The notes: a model not told the origin generated them from the letters alone. 64,000 bases of DNA from an uncultured bacterium (GCA_905214875.1 CAJMNR010000001.1:155514-219513), one strand, 5' to 3'; counted from the first letter of the stretch, positions 9,194-17,995 are shown. Numbers and translations: made by a program.

Positions 9194-9520
9194 ATGAAAC
9201 GTAAGAAGAAAAGAAGTTATATGTTTACGGATAAGCAACATCCGGTAGAAGCGATTATATCCATTATAATTGGTGTTGCAATCCTTGTTACGGTTCTTGT
9301 ATTGAGCTATAAATCAAGTCTAACAGGAGGAAATGGACCAATTCTATATGGTATCATCAGCTTCTTTGCTATGATTTTATCATTAGCGGCATTTGTCGTA
9401 TCGGTATTATCCTTACGAGATAAAGAAGTATTTCGTTTGTTCCCGATGATTGGCACCATCTTAAACGGATTTATCTTTATTTCATTATTTGTAATCTATA
9501 TGCTGGGAATCAGTGTATAA
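9194..9520 (+). CDS. DUF6142 family small membrane protein
   Basis: A 108-residue protein with a basic N-terminus (MKRKKKRSYMF) and three predicted transmembrane helices at about 20-40, 49-72 and 80-104. The pattern matches the DUF6142 family of clostridial small integral membrane proteins with no known function. It lies between the VanZ-like gene (6-bp gap) and the response regulator (35-bp gap), with AAGGAG upstream of the ATG. The operon context hints at an envelope-stress or membrane role, but that is inference. Confidence 0.65.
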   Translation: MKRKKKRSYMFTDKQHPVEAIISIIIGVAILVTVLVLSYKSSLTGGNGPILYGIISFFAMILSLAAFVVSVLSLRDKEVFRLFPMIGTILNGFIFISLFVIYMLGISV

Positions 9521-9555
9521 CATAGATAGGCATACTAAAAACGAAAGGAGATTTT

Positions 9556-10257
9556 ATGGAAAACATATCAATTCTAGTCGTTGATGATGATAAAGAAATC
9601 GCGCAGTTGGTAGAGATACATTTAGCTACTGACGGATATACCGTATTGAAGGCAAATGATGCGTATGAAGGGCTTAAATTATTAGAACAAAACGATGTTA
9701 AGCTTGCAATTTTAGACATTATGATGCCGGGGATGGACGGACTTGAGATGTGTAAACGAATTCGTGAGAAGAGCGCAATCCCGATTATTATGTTAAGCGC
9801 AAAGTCTTCGGATTTAGATAAGATAAAGGGCTTGAGTACAGGCGCAGACGATTATGTCGTTAAGCCATTTAACCCATTAGAATTAACAGCAAGAGTAAAA
9901 TCACAGCTTAGAAGGTTTACACTATTAAACCCTTCCAGTCATGAAACTGCTTCAGACAATGAGATTGTGACAGAACATCTTACAATCAGTAAAGAGGCTC
10001 ATAAGGTAGTTGCCTATGATAAAGAAGTGAAACTTACACCAATTGAGTTCGATATATTATATTTGCTTGCCTCTAATTTAGGTAAGGTATTCAGCACAGA
10101 AGAAATCTTCGAGACGGTTTGGAATGAAAAGATGTTTGAGGCGAACAATACAGTAATGGTACACATCAGACGATTACGAGAGAAGATAGAGATGGATTCC
10201 CGTAACGCCCAAATCATAAAAACCGTGTGGGGAGTGGGATACAAAATTGACAAGTAG
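9556..10257 (+). CDS. OmpR/VanR-family response regulator
   Basis: The 233-residue DNA-binding regulator has an N-terminal receiver domain with acidic residues DDD at 10-12, phospho-acceptor Asp54 (LAILDIMMPGMDG), a conserved Ser/Thr in IIMLSAKSS and Lys in YVVKPF. A C-terminal winged helix follows (TPIEFDILYLLASN ... VHIRRLREKI ... TVWGVGYKI). GAAAGGAG precedes the ATG. The stop overlaps the start of the histidine kinase by 11 bp, so the two are translationally coupled. It resembles VanR/RegX-type regulators; the VanZ-like gene in the same unit is a candidate target. Confidence 0.95.
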   Translation: MENISILVVDDDKEIAQLVEIHLATDGYTVLKANDAYEGLKLLEQNDVKLAILDIMMPGMDGLEMCKRIREKSAIPIIMLSAKSSDLDKIKGLSTGADDYVVKPFNPLELTARVKSQLRRFTLLNPSSHETASDNEIVTEHLTISKEAHKVVAYDKEVKLTPIEFDILYLLASNLGKVFSTEEIFETVWNEKMFEANNTVMVHIRRLREKIEMDSRNAQIIKTVWGVGYKIDK

Positions 10258-11461
10258 AAGCGTATTTAAAAGCTTTCGATTTGAAGTTGTATTATATAGT
10301 ATACTTAGCCTTTTGTACACAATTGCTACAGAGGCAATTATTTATTGTTTCGTATATTATGCACGAATCTTTGGCAAGGAATTAATAGATGCAGGAAGAA
10401 CGAATATCAGTATGAAACAGGCACTCGAGAATATCTGGAACATGCCGATACAGAACAATACTAGTTTTTTAGATGGTTCCTCATCCACAGGGCTTACCCA
10501 TTCCTTGACATCAGTACTTACGTTAAATAAGGATTACTTGGTAATCACGTTGATTATAGCCTTTTTATTAGGAATGATCTTATTTATCATATATTTCTTA
10601 TTATTAACGAGACGTTTATCTAACTATCTTTATGAAATATCCGATGGAATCAAAGTAATAGCAAGCGGAAAGTTTGAATCCAGAATTCGTGTCAAAAATG
10701 ACGATGAGTTTGGAGTTATAGCGACATCGGTAAATAAGATGGCAGCAGATATCAATGAGATGATGGAAAATGAAAGAAGAAACGAGCAATTGAAGCATGA
10801 ACTTATTACAAATGTTGCACATGACTTGCGTACGCCTCTTACTTCGATTATCGGTTATCTGGAGCTTGCCAGCCAGCAGGGTGTTGAACAAGAGAAGAAA
10901 GAACGTTATTTAGAAATTGCCTATGATAAGTCGAGACGTTTACAAAGCTTGATTGAAGACTTATTTAGCTATACGAAGTTTAGCTCAGGTGAAGTAAAGG
11001 TTGTAAAAGAGGAAATAGACCTTTTAAAACTTCTTCAGCAGATGATAGATGAGTTTTATCCAAGCTTTCAAGAAGCTAATTTGCAGTATGAGCTTGTAAG
11101 TAATGTGCAAAAAATCAAAGTCAATGTGGATGGTAACTTGCTTGCAAGGGCAATTGCCAATCTAATCAGCAATGCCGTGAAGTATGGGAAAGATGGAAAG
11201 AAGATCAAAGTGGAATTGAAGAAAATCGGAAAACGAGCTGAGATTTCAGTCATTAATTATGGTGCAATCATTCCTAAAGAAGATCTTCCTTATATCTTTG
11301 ATAAATTTTACCGCGTAGAAGGATCCCGTTCCATGGATACCGGCGGTACTGGACTTGGACTTGCAATCGCAAAGAAAATCCTAATTTTACATGATGGAGA
11401 TATTACGGTAGCAAGTGATGAATTTAAAACAGAGTTTAAAATGATTCTGCCAATTGAGTAG
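10247..11461 (+). CDS. VanS-like sensor histidine kinase
   Basis: The 404-residue kinase has two transmembrane helices (about 15-40 and 100-125) flanking a short extracytoplasmic loop, then a HAMP linker. The dimerisation/phospho-acceptor box NVAHDLRTPLTS is near residue 190. N-box NLISNAVKYGKDG and G-box GGTGLGLAIAK follow. The partner is the response regulator encoded immediately upstream. The TTG start at 10247 lies inside the end of that gene with GGAGTGGGA upstream. The loop gives no clue to the signal; antibiotic or envelope sensing is inferred from similarity to VanS. Confidence 0.92.
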   Translation: MTSRSVFKSFRFEVVLYSILSLLYTIATEAIIYCFVYYARIFGKELIDAGRTNISMKQALENIWNMPIQNNTSFLDGSSSTGLTHSLTSVLTLNKDYLVITLIIAFLLGMILFIIYFLLLTRRLSNYLYEISDGIKVIASGKFESRIRVKNDDEFGVIATSVNKMAADINEMMENERRNEQLKHELITNVAHDLRTPLTSIIGYLELASQQGVEQEKKERYLEIAYDKSRRLQSLIEDLFSYTKFSSGEVKVVKEEIDLLKLLQQMIDEFYPSFQEANLQYELVSNVQKIKVNVDGNLLARAIANLISNAVKYGKDGKKIKVELKKIGKRAEISVINYGAIIPKEDLPYIFDKFYRVEGSRSMDTGGTGLGLAIAKKILILHDGDITVASDEFKTEFKMILPIE

Positions 11462-11492
11462 AAAAAAAGCAATCATATTGTTACAAAGAGAA

Positions 11493-11538
11493 AATATGCC
11501 TGTAAATATTTAACAAATATTTGCAGTCATATTTTTTT
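11493..11538 (+). terminator. Terminator after the VanRS-like pair
   Basis: A long AT-rich hairpin: AATATG plus CTGTAAATATTT pairs with AAATATTTGCAG plus CATATT (one G-T wobble and a single opposed C/T), followed by seven Ts. Confidence 0.85.
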
Positions 11539-11616
11539 ATGTTTGTAGCCTTTTTTGGTTCTAACTGGTTTTCGTTAATTTTCGGTATCCATATCTCCAA
11601 TTTAATTTCAGAGATG

Positions 11617-11644
11617 TTGACTCATTGTTAAGGAATGATATAAT
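11617..11644 (+). promoter_or_regulatory. Promoter of the SleB-like hydrolase gene
   Basis: TTGACT at 11617-11622 and TATAAT at 11639-11644 are spaced 16 nt with a TGA extended -10. The leader of about 55 nt ends in a GAGGGAG ribosome binding site. Confidence 0.75.
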
Positions 11645-11704
11645 TAGTTAACAGAAATGTAAAATATTTACAACAAAATATTTACAAAGAAATGAGGGAG
11701 TAAT

Positions 11705-12664
11705 ATGTCGCATCTTCGTTCGTTCCTTCACAGCTTTCATGTAAGAAAACACTACACAAAGAAAGGCTCTTATGTTTCTATTGTAGTGGTTAGCATATGT
11801 ACTTTAGCAGGAGCAACTTTGGTTGCAACTGTGGGACAATTCAGTGAGAATGATAGCATACAGACAGTACATGCTAGTGAGGGCTATCACTATTATAATG
11901 TAAGCGAAGGAACTACAGTTTCAACTATTTTACAGTTAGATAAGAAGAGCGAGATTACACCAGATAATGAAAAAAATCAATTGTTGAATTTTGGAACGGT
12001 TCAAGAACAACAAGAAAAGGAAATGGAAATAGTTAAGGTTGATTTAGTAACAATAAAACAAAAACAGGAAGCAATCCAGACGGCCATGGAAACGCAGATG
12101 GCAGTGATGCGTAACCAGGCAAGAGCAAATGAAGAGATGCAAAGAGAAATCACAAAGCAAAAAGAAAAGGCAGCAAAAGAAAAAGCAGCAAAAGAGAAAG
12201 CGGCAAAAGAGAAAGCAGCAAAAGAGAAAGCGGCAAAAGAGAAAGCGGCAAAAGAGAAGGCAGCAAAAGCGAAAATCAGCTTAAGCAGTTCAGAGCAGAA
12301 GGTACTGGAGAAGATTGTTGAGGCAGAAGCAGGAGACCAGGATATCAAAGGAAGAATGTTAGTTGCAAATGTCGTTATGAATCGTGTAAAGAACAAGCAG
12401 TTTCCGAATGATGTCAAAGGGGTTGTATACGAACATAGTGGTTCCTGCTATCAGTTTTCACCAGTAATGAGCGGATATATTGACCAAGTAAAAGTATCGA
12501 AAACGACAAAAGAGGCAGTGAAACGAGTAATCAAGGGAGAGGATTATTCGAAAGGTGCACTTTATTTTGTTCAAAGAGAAATTGCATGCAAGAGTAGTTT
12601 AAGCTGGTTTGATCGTGATTTGACTAGATTGTTTAAGCATGGATGCCATACATTTTACAAATAA
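11705..12664 (+). CDS. SleB-type cell-wall hydrolase with KEKAA repeat linker
   Basis: The 319-residue exported protein has three parts. A hydrophobic signal/anchor lies at about 22-44 (SIVVVSICTLAGATLVATVG). A long charged helical region includes seven tandem KEKAA pentapeptides (about residues 153-187). The C-terminus is a Hydrolase_2/SleB domain (EKIVEAEAGDQDIKGRMLVA, NVVMNRVKN, YQFSP, GALYFVQRE). SleB-family enzymes are peptidoglycan lytic enzymes first known from spore cortex germination; SleB-domain proteins also occur as vegetative wall hydrolases. The catalytic Glu is probably in VEAEAG. The repeat linker is likely a rigid single alpha helix or coiled coil that spaces the enzyme from the membrane. 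Confidence 0.88.
   Translation: MSHLRSFLHSFHVRKHYTKKGSYVSIVVVSICTLAGATLVATVGQFSENDSIQTVHASEGYHYYNVSEGTTVSTILQLDKKSEITPDNEKNQLLNFGTVQEQQEKEMEIVKVDLVTIKQKQEAIQTAMETQMAVMRNQARANEEMQREITKQKEKAAKEKAAKEKAAKEKAAKEKAAKEKAAKEKAAKAKISLSSSEQKVLEKIVEAEAGDQDIKGRMLVANVVMNRVKNKQFPNDVKGVVYEHSGSCYQFSPVMSGYIDQVKVSKTTKEAVKRVIKGEDYSKGALYFVQREIACKSSLSWFDRDLTRLFKHGCHTFYK
12161..12265 (+). repeat. Seven tandem 15-bp units encoding KEKAA
   Basis: Seven 15-bp units of the form AAAGAGAAAGCRGCA differ only at synonymous positions (GAA/GAG, AAA/AAG, GCA/GCG). This indicates selection for the peptide repeat together with slippage-prone DNA. Confidence 0.9.
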
Positions 12665-12672
12665 GCTTTCTA

Positions 12673-12701
12673 TTGTAACCTTTCCGTAAACATGATATAA
12701 T
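12673..12701 (+). promoter_or_regulatory. Promoter of thrC
   Basis: TTGTAA at 12673-12678 and TATAAT at 12696-12701 are spaced 17 nt, with a TGA extended -10. The initiation codon follows about 30 nt later. Confidence 0.7.
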
Positions 12702-12732
12702 ACAGAAAAATTATGGAAAAGGAATGAAGGAA

Positions 12733-14220
12733 ATGAAGTTAGTATACAAAAGTACAAGAAGTAAAGATGAAACTGTTTCCGCTTCTCAGGCAATCTTAAA
12801 AGGACTTGCTTCCGATGGTGGTTTATTTGTACCTAGCATGATTCCTCAACTTGATGTCTCTTTAGAAGACTTAACAAAGATGAGTTATCAGGAAGTAGCA
12901 TACGAAGTAATGAAATTATTCCTCACAGATTTTACAGAAGAGGAATTAAAAGATTGTATTAAAAAAGCATATGACAGCAAGTTTGATACAGAAGAAATTG
13001 CACCAATTAGAGAAGCAAACGGAGCATATTACTTAGAATTATTCCACGGCTCAACTATTGCATTTAAAGATATGGCATTATCCATTTTACCATATTTATT
13101 AACAACTTCTGCAAAGAAGAACAATGTAAAAAATGAAATCGTAATCTTAACAGCAACTTCAGGAGATACTGGTAAGGCAGCATTAGCTGGTTTTGCAGAT
13201 GTAGAAGGAACTAAGATTATCGTGTTCTATCCAAAACATGGTGTAAGTCCAATTCAGGAAAAACAGATGGTAACACAAAAAGGTGCCAATACATATGTCG
13301 TTGGAATCAACGGCAACTTTGATGATGCGCAAAGCGGCGTAAAAGCAATGTTTAATGACAAGACATTAGCAGACGAGATGAACAAGGCAGGATATCAATT
13401 CTCAAGTGCAAACTCCATCAATATTGGACGTTTAGTACCACAGGTTGTTTACTATGTATATGCTTATTCAAGATTGCTAAGAGATAATAAGATTAAAGCA
13501 GGGGAAAAGATTAATGTCGTTGTTCCAACAGGTAATTTTGGAAATATCTTAGCAGCATTCTATGCAAAGAATATGGGGATTCCAGTAAATAAATTGATCT
13601 GTGCATCTAATGACAATAAAGTATTATATGATTTCTTTAAAACAGGTACTTATGACCGTAATAGAGATTTCATTTTAACTTCATCACCTTCCATGGATAT
13701 CTTAATCTCTAGTAATTTAGAGCGTTTAATTTATAGAATTGCAGGAGAAGATGCTTCTGTAAACGCGCAACTTATGGGAGCACTTACAAAGGACGGTGTT
13801 TACAACATTACAGATGAAATGAAAGCTAAACTTGCTGATTTTGTTGGTGGTTATTCTGATGAAGCAGAAACAGCAAATACAATCAAATCTTTATATGAAT
13901 CTACAGGATATGTAATTGATACTCATACTGCAGTTGCTGCAGGAGTATACAATGCATATAAGGAAGAGTCTAAAGATACGACTAAGACAATTATTGCATC
14001 AACAGCAAGCCCATTCAAATTCACTAGAAGTGTAATGAATGCCATTGATCCTGCTTATGATAGCAAGACTGATTTTGAATTAGTTGATGAATTAAGCAAG
14101 ATCGGAAACGTGAAAGTACCACAAGCAATTGAAGAAATTCGTAGTGCAAAAGTACTTCACGATACAGTATGTGATGTTGCAGATATGCCTCAGACAGTGA
14201 AATCTTGGTTGGGAATGTAA
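12733..14220 (+). CDS. thrC: Threonine synthase
   Basis: A PLP enzyme (495 residues) that converts O-phosphohomoserine to threonine in the cytoplasm. The N-terminus MKLVYKSTRSKDETVSASQA and SDGGLFVP are typical. The PLP lysine is in HGSTIAFKDMAL, the phosphate-binding loop in TATSGDTGKAAL, and NSINIGRLVPQ and VPTGNFGNILA are conserved. The length and the Fungal/proteobacterial-like organisation are normal for clostridial ThrC. ATG 12733 is preferred because family members start with this sequence; an in-frame ATG at 12724 has only a poorly spaced AAGGA. It is monocistronic, with its own promoter and terminator. Confidence 0.95.
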   Translation: MKLVYKSTRSKDETVSASQAILKGLASDGGLFVPSMIPQLDVSLEDLTKMSYQEVAYEVMKLFLTDFTEEELKDCIKKAYDSKFDTEEIAPIREANGAYYLELFHGSTIAFKDMALSILPYLLTTSAKKNNVKNEIVILTATSGDTGKAALAGFADVEGTKIIVFYPKHGVSPIQEKQMVTQKGANTYVVGINGNFDDAQSGVKAMFNDKTLADEMNKAGYQFSSANSINIGRLVPQVVYYVYAYSRLLRDNKIKAGEKINVVVPTGNFGNILAAFYAKNMGIPVNKLICASNDNKVLYDFFKTGTYDRNRDFILTSSPSMDILISSNLERLIYRIAGEDASVNAQLMGALTKDGVYNITDEMKAKLADFVGGYSDEAETANTIKSLYESTGYVIDTHTAVAAGVYNAYKEESKDTTKTIIASTASPFKFTRSVMNAIDPAYDSKTDFELVDELSKIGNVKVPQAIEEIRSAKVLHDTVCDVADMPQTVKSWLGM

Positions 14221-14238
14221 GGCGAAATATTCTTATAC

Positions 14239-14272
14239 CCCCATCTCCATTTATTTGGAGATGGGGCTTTTT
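14239..14272 (+). terminator. Terminator after thrC
   Basis: A perfect 10-bp stem CCCCATCTCC / GGAGATGGGG is followed by CTTTTT. Confidence 0.9.
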
Positions 14273-14320
14273 ATGTTATCGCAGATCGTGTTTTTCTGAT
14301 TATGCGAAAAATAAAAAAGT

Positions 14321-14348
14321 TTGATTTTGCTATACTAGCTAGTATAAT
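14321..14348 (+). promoter_or_regulatory. Promoter with a 16-bp perfect palindrome over the -10 (thioesterase gene)
   Basis: TTGATT at 14321-14326 and TATAAT at 14343-14348 are spaced 16 nt. The palindrome TATACTAGCTAGTATA (14331-14346) covers the spacer and most of the -10 box, where a bound repressor would block RNA polymerase. The regulator is unknown. Confidence 0.6.
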
Positions 14349-14384
14349 AGATACTCGGGAACTTATTTGAAAGGATGAACTATT

Positions 14385-14858
14385 ATGATCAACGAAAAGA
14401 CAACCCAGGATTCTATAACAGAGCATACACAGATAGTAATGAATTCACATATAAATGGTTCAGGTCGTTTGTTCGGAGGACAACTACTTGAATGGATCGA
14501 TGTTGTTGCAGGTGTTGTTGGAAGACGCCACAGTGGACTTAATGCAGTGACGGTTGCTATTGATAATCTACAGTTTAAAGCAGGAGCACATAGAAATGAT
14601 ATCGTCGTATTAATTGGGAAGATTACTTACGTGGGAACAAGTTCTATGGAAGTTCGAGTAGATACTTATGTAGAGGATAAAGATGGTATTCGTAAGCCAA
14701 TTAACCGTGCATATGTTGTAATGGTTGCGATCGATGACAATGATCAGCCAGTTGCTGTTCCTAGATTACGTTTAGAAACGGAATCAGAACGTGCAGAATG
14801 GGAAGGCGGATTAAAGAGAGCACAGCTTCGTAAACAGAGAAGAGCAGAGGGCTTCTAG
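14385..14858 (+). CDS. Acyl-CoA thioesterase, hotdog fold (BACH/YkhA type)
   Basis: A 157-residue single-hotdog thioesterase that hydrolyses acyl-CoA to free acid and CoA. The family core is HINGSGRLFGGQLLEWIDVVAG, with the conserved Asp in the helix, and strands GKITYVGTSSMEVRVDTYVED complete the fold. The C-terminus is basic (KRAQLRKQRR), as in YkhA-like enzymes. It has its own promoter bearing a palindromic operator-like sequence and a strong terminator. The substrate cannot be read from the sequence; members act on medium- or long-chain acyl-CoA. Confidence 0.88.
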   Translation: MINEKTTQDSITEHTQIVMNSHINGSGRLFGGQLLEWIDVVAGVVGRRHSGLNAVTVAIDNLQFKAGAHRNDIVVLIGKITYVGTSSMEVRVDTYVEDKDGIRKPINRAYVVMVAIDDNDQPVAVPRLRLETESERAEWEGGLKRAQLRKQRRAEGF

Positions 14859-14866
14859 AAACGATA

Positions 14867-14920
14867 AAAAGAAGGGCTTTGTTCTGTGGAAATGTATCCA
14901 TGGAACAAAGTCCTTCTTTT
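14867..14920. terminator. Bidirectional terminator between thioesterase and Big_2 protein genes
   Basis: An 18-bp nearly perfect stem (AAAAGAAGGGCTTTGTTC with GAACAAAGTCCTTCTTTT) separates two convergent genes. Confidence 0.9.
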
Positions 14921-14933
14921 ATTCATTGCATTA

Positions 14934-15623
14934 TTATTTCTTTTTATTAGCTTTATGAGCTCGTTTTTTTACGGTTATCGTACAAGTATCACTCTTGCCA
15001 TTTTTAATCTTTATCGTTATGGTTGCCTTACCAACGCTATGTGTTGTTACAACACCTGTGTTGGAGACTGTAGCAACCTTACGGTTGGAAGTGTGGAATG
15101 TTGGAGTTTCCACCGTATTGGATGCTTTGATAATGTAGTTAATGTAATGTTTTTTTCCAAGAGTTACATTGACCTTGGATTTTGGGATTACAATACTGAC
15201 TGCCGCAGGACCAACTGTTACGGAACAGGAAAGTTTACGAATCGTACGGTTTCGATATTTTACGGTAGCATAAACAGTTGCAGTGCCATTTTTTAAGCCA
15301 TGTATATATCCTTGCTTATTCACGGTAGCAATATTCTTGTTGGAAGAAGAATAGCTGACAATGTGTTTGGAATCTAAGTTCATTACAGTGATTCTTGTTT
15401 TTTTTCCTTTTATAAGTTTTAAGGACCGTTTATTAAGCTTTAGGTTATTTCTATTTCCGGTAGAATCTATAGCAATATCATTTTTATTAATTGAGCCTTC
15501 AAAATTTGAGTCCTTTACAGACTTCGCATGAACTGTCGGGAGTGGGCTTAAACTAGACATTAAGCAAAGAATAAGTACACTAAGAAGCATCGACCGACAG
15601 AAACTATTGAGTATTTTTCTCAT
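14934..15623 (-). CDS. Secreted protein with two bacterial Ig-like (Big_2) domains
   Basis: A 229-residue exported protein. A signal peptide (basic MRKILNSFCR, hydrophobic core, cleavage near VHA-KS) precedes two Big_2 domains at about 60-135 and 140-215. Each has the strand pattern of VSYSSSNKNIATVNKQG plus G.ATVYATV, or FHTSNRKVATVSNTG plus GKATITIKI. The protein ends with a very basic KKRAHKANKKK tail that could bind wall polymers. No catalytic domain or sortase motif is present. It is probably a surface-binding or structural protein. ATG 15623 is chosen, with AGGAGG 8 nt upstream; GTG 15626 is an alternative. Confidence 0.85.
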   Translation of the reverse strand: MRKILNSFCRSMLLSVLILCLMSSLSPLPTVHAKSVKDSNFEGSINKNDIAIDSTGNRNNLKLNKRSLKLIKGKKTRITVMNLDSKHIVSYSSSNKNIATVNKQGYIHGLKNGTATVYATVKYRNRTIRKLSCSVTVGPAAVSIVIPKSKVNVTLGKKHYINYIIKASNTVETPTFHTSNRKVATVSNTGVVTTHSVGKATITIKIKNGKSDTCTITVKKRAHKANKKK

Positions 15624-15659
15624 CACACATGCCTCCTTTTACGGTTAACAGTAATAATA

Positions 15660-15797
15660 AAATAGTATTATGTCATAAAAAAGTCAAATACTTATCATAT
15701 CTATGACAAAATAAAATGACAATATAGTGCTATATAATTGGGATTAGACTTGTATTCGCCAAATTTCAACAGTATAATATACGCAGGAGGGATTAGA
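15660..15797 (+). promoter_or_regulatory. Upstream region of the second two-component system
   Basis: TATAAT lies at 15733-15738 without a clear -35 box. Upstream are an inverted pair TGTCATA (15671-15677) / TATGACA (15702-15708) and a further TGACA at 15717-15721. This suggests an activator site, possibly autoregulation by the response regulator. GGAGGG at 15786-15791 serves the ATG at 15798. Confidence 0.35.
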
Positions 15798-16505
15798 ATG
15801 GAATATATATTAATAGCTGATGACAATGAAGATATTACAGATATATTAGGCAATTATGTAAAGCGCGAAGGATTCGAGCCAATAGTTGCCGCTGACGGAT
15901 TAGAGGCATACGATGCGTATAAAAAATATTCGCCATGTGTAATATTACTCGATGTTATGATGCCTAATATGGATGGTTTTGATGTATGTCGAAAGATTCG
16001 TAAAGATTCTAATGTACCGATTATCTTAATAAGTGCCAAAGGAGAGGACTTTGAGAAAATCATGGGGCTAGATATTGGAGCGGATGATTACATTGTGAAA
16101 CCATTTAGTCCGAGTGAAGTAATGGCACGTGTTAGAGCTGTATTAAGAAGAATGAAAAATGTCTTAGAGGCAGAAAATAATTCAGAAAATGAGATTCGCT
16201 TAGGCGATTTAAGAATTAATTTAGATGAATATACATTATATATAAATGAGAAACAAATGAAGTTAACAAAGAAGGAAATTGAAACTATGTGGATGCTCGC
16301 AAGTAATCCGAACAAAGTATTCACAAGAGACAATTTACTTGATAGCTTATGGGGATATGATTACTATGGAGACAGTAGAACGGTCGATTCTCATATTAAG
16401 CGATTACGTGCAAAGTTAGATGAAGTGGAGCATCCAGACTGGAGTATTAAGACCATTTGGGGTATGGGATACAAGCTGGAGTGTATCAATAGAGAAAAGA
16501 AGTGA
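15798..16505 (+). CDS. OmpR-family response regulator
   Basis: A 235-residue regulator. The receiver has DDNED at 8-12, phospho-acceptor Asp52 (ILLDVMMPNMDG), Ser in IILISAKGED and Lys in YIVKPF. The winged-helix effector carries LTKKEIETMWMLASN and VDSHIKRLRAKLDE, ending with IWGMGYKLE. The frame extends upstream to 15738, but GGAGGG lies 6 nt before ATG 15798, where the receiver fold begins. The cognate kinase starts 8 bp after the stop. No target gene is evident nearby. Confidence 0.95.
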   Translation: MEYILIADDNEDITDILGNYVKREGFEPIVAADGLEAYDAYKKYSPCVILLDVMMPNMDGFDVCRKIRKDSNVPIILISAKGEDFEKIMGLDIGADDYIVKPFSPSEVMARVRAVLRRMKNVLEAENNSENEIRLGDLRINLDEYTLYINEKQMKLTKKEIETMWMLASNPNKVFTRDNLLDSLWGYDYYGDSRTVDSHIKRLRAKLDEVEHPDWSIKTIWGMGYKLECINREKK

Positions 16506-16513
16506 AGTGAAAA

Positions 16514-17983
16514 ATGAAGATTAAAGTTATTCACAAACTGTTTTTTCAAGTATTAATGTATTTTGCTGCAATCGTAACCGTATTTGCCATACTGATCAGT
16601 ACCATTTTTATTAAGTCATATGAATCAGATTCTACGGCATCTTATAATACATTTTTAACTGATCAGGTAAAGATTATAGCAGAGCGAATGCAGCAGTATG
16701 TAATCAGTAACGATGTGGATAGTTATATAGCGTATATGGAGATGTTAACTGATTCCTTGAACGCGGACGTCTGGGTCCTTTCCAATAAATCAGCTCAGAA
16801 TCCTATGAATGAGGATCTTGAAAATATAAATATTTCGGATGATGAAATGTCGGAAGAGAATAAGAAGATTCTAAAGCAGGCTTATTTAGGAAAGATTGAG
16901 ACGGCATCTGGATATAGCAAAGTCCGAGATGAAACAGTCATTACGATAGGGGCCCCTATTTATCAGGATGATGAATCAGAGGAAGTAATCGGTGCGGTGT
17001 TATTGTTGGCACCATTGGAAGCAAGTCAGTCGGATGGAGAAAACATTAAGATGATGTTTGGCGTCAGTGTGGGAATTGCAATGGCAATTGCCTTTATCTT
17101 TGCAGCAATCTTTGCAAGGAAGCTGACATTACCGATTACAAGGATTAAGAAGACAACAAAAGAGCTGGCAAATGGTAAGTATGAGATTACCACTAACATC
17201 AAGGAAAAGAATGAGATTGGTGAATTGGCAACCAGTGTGGATATTCTGGCAGGACGTCTACGTGAAAATGAATTGCAGCAAAACAATTTGGAGCAGATGC
17301 GTAATGATTTCTTCTCGAATATCAGCCATGAGCTACGAACTCCGATTACCGTTATGCGTGCTTACCTTGAAAGTCTGATAGATGGAGTGGTAAGTGAGGA
17401 AAAAGTCGTACCATATTACAATCGAATGTTGGCAGAATGTACAGGCATGCAAAGACTTGTGCAGGATTTGCTATTGTTGTCAAAAATGGAAAATCCGGGA
17501 TTTACGATAGAAAAGGAACCAGTGAATATCATTCAGGTATTTGATGATATTGTAAGAAATTATCGTGTTGTTTGTCATAAGAAGGACATTAAGCTAGAAC
17601 TTGATGCAGATACGGACTGTTGTTTTATCAATGGCGATTATGATCGTATCCGTCAGGTATTTATGGCTATTTTAGACAACGCTATAAAATTTTCAAATTC
17701 TGATAGTACGATATACATAAAAATACGTACTTCGGAGAAAATAATAATATCAATTAGAGATGAAGGTGTAGGAATTGAAGAATATGATTTAAATCATATT
17801 TTTGATAAGTTCTACACTAAACGACAAGCCAATAATAAAAACGGTTCTGGACTCGGATTGGTAATTGCAAAAGAAATTGTTAAAAAACATAACGGTACGA
17901 TTGAAGTAGAGAGTGAGGTACAAAAAGGTACTACATTCACTATTTGCTTCGATAGAATTATGTTGGATGAAGCTTATTTATAA
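16514..17983 (+). CDS. Sensor histidine kinase
   Basis: The 489-residue kinase has an N-terminal transmembrane helix (about 10-33), an extracytoplasmic sensor domain of about 140 residues ending in TIGAPIYQDDESEEVIGAVLLLAPLE (PAS/CACHE-like double strand), and a second helix at about 178-202. HAMP, HisKA (NISHELRTPITVMRAYLES, His near residue 272) and HATPase domains follow, with N-box AILDNAIKFSN, G1 DEGVGIEEYD and G2 GSGLGLVIAKEI. It partners the response regulator 8 bp upstream. The ligand is unknown. Confidence 0.93.
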   Translation: MKIKVIHKLFFQVLMYFAAIVTVFAILISTIFIKSYESDSTASYNTFLTDQVKIIAERMQQYVISNDVDSYIAYMEMLTDSLNADVWVLSNKSAQNPMNEDLENINISDDEMSEENKKILKQAYLGKIETASGYSKVRDETVITIGAPIYQDDESEEVIGAVLLLAPLEASQSDGENIKMMFGVSVGIAMAIAFIFAAIFARKLTLPITRIKKTTKELANGKYEITTNIKEKNEIGELATSVDILAGRLRENELQQNNLEQMRNDFFSNISHELRTPITVMRAYLESLIDGVVSEEKVVPYYNRMLAECTGMQRLVQDLLLLSKMENPGFTIEKEPVNIIQVFDDIVRNYRVVCHKKDIKLELDADTDCCFINGDYDRIRQVFMAILDNAIKFSNSDSTIYIKIRTSEKIIISIRDEGVGIEEYDLNHIFDKFYTKRQANNKNGSGLGLVIAKEIVKKHNGTIEVESEVQKGTTFTICFDRIMLDEAYL

Positions 17984-17995
17984 GGCGTAAAACAC

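Noticed and set aside
14886..15296. 136-codon plus-strand frame
   Set aside because: It is the antisense shadow of the Big_2 protein gene, which has a signal peptide, domains and a ribosome binding site.
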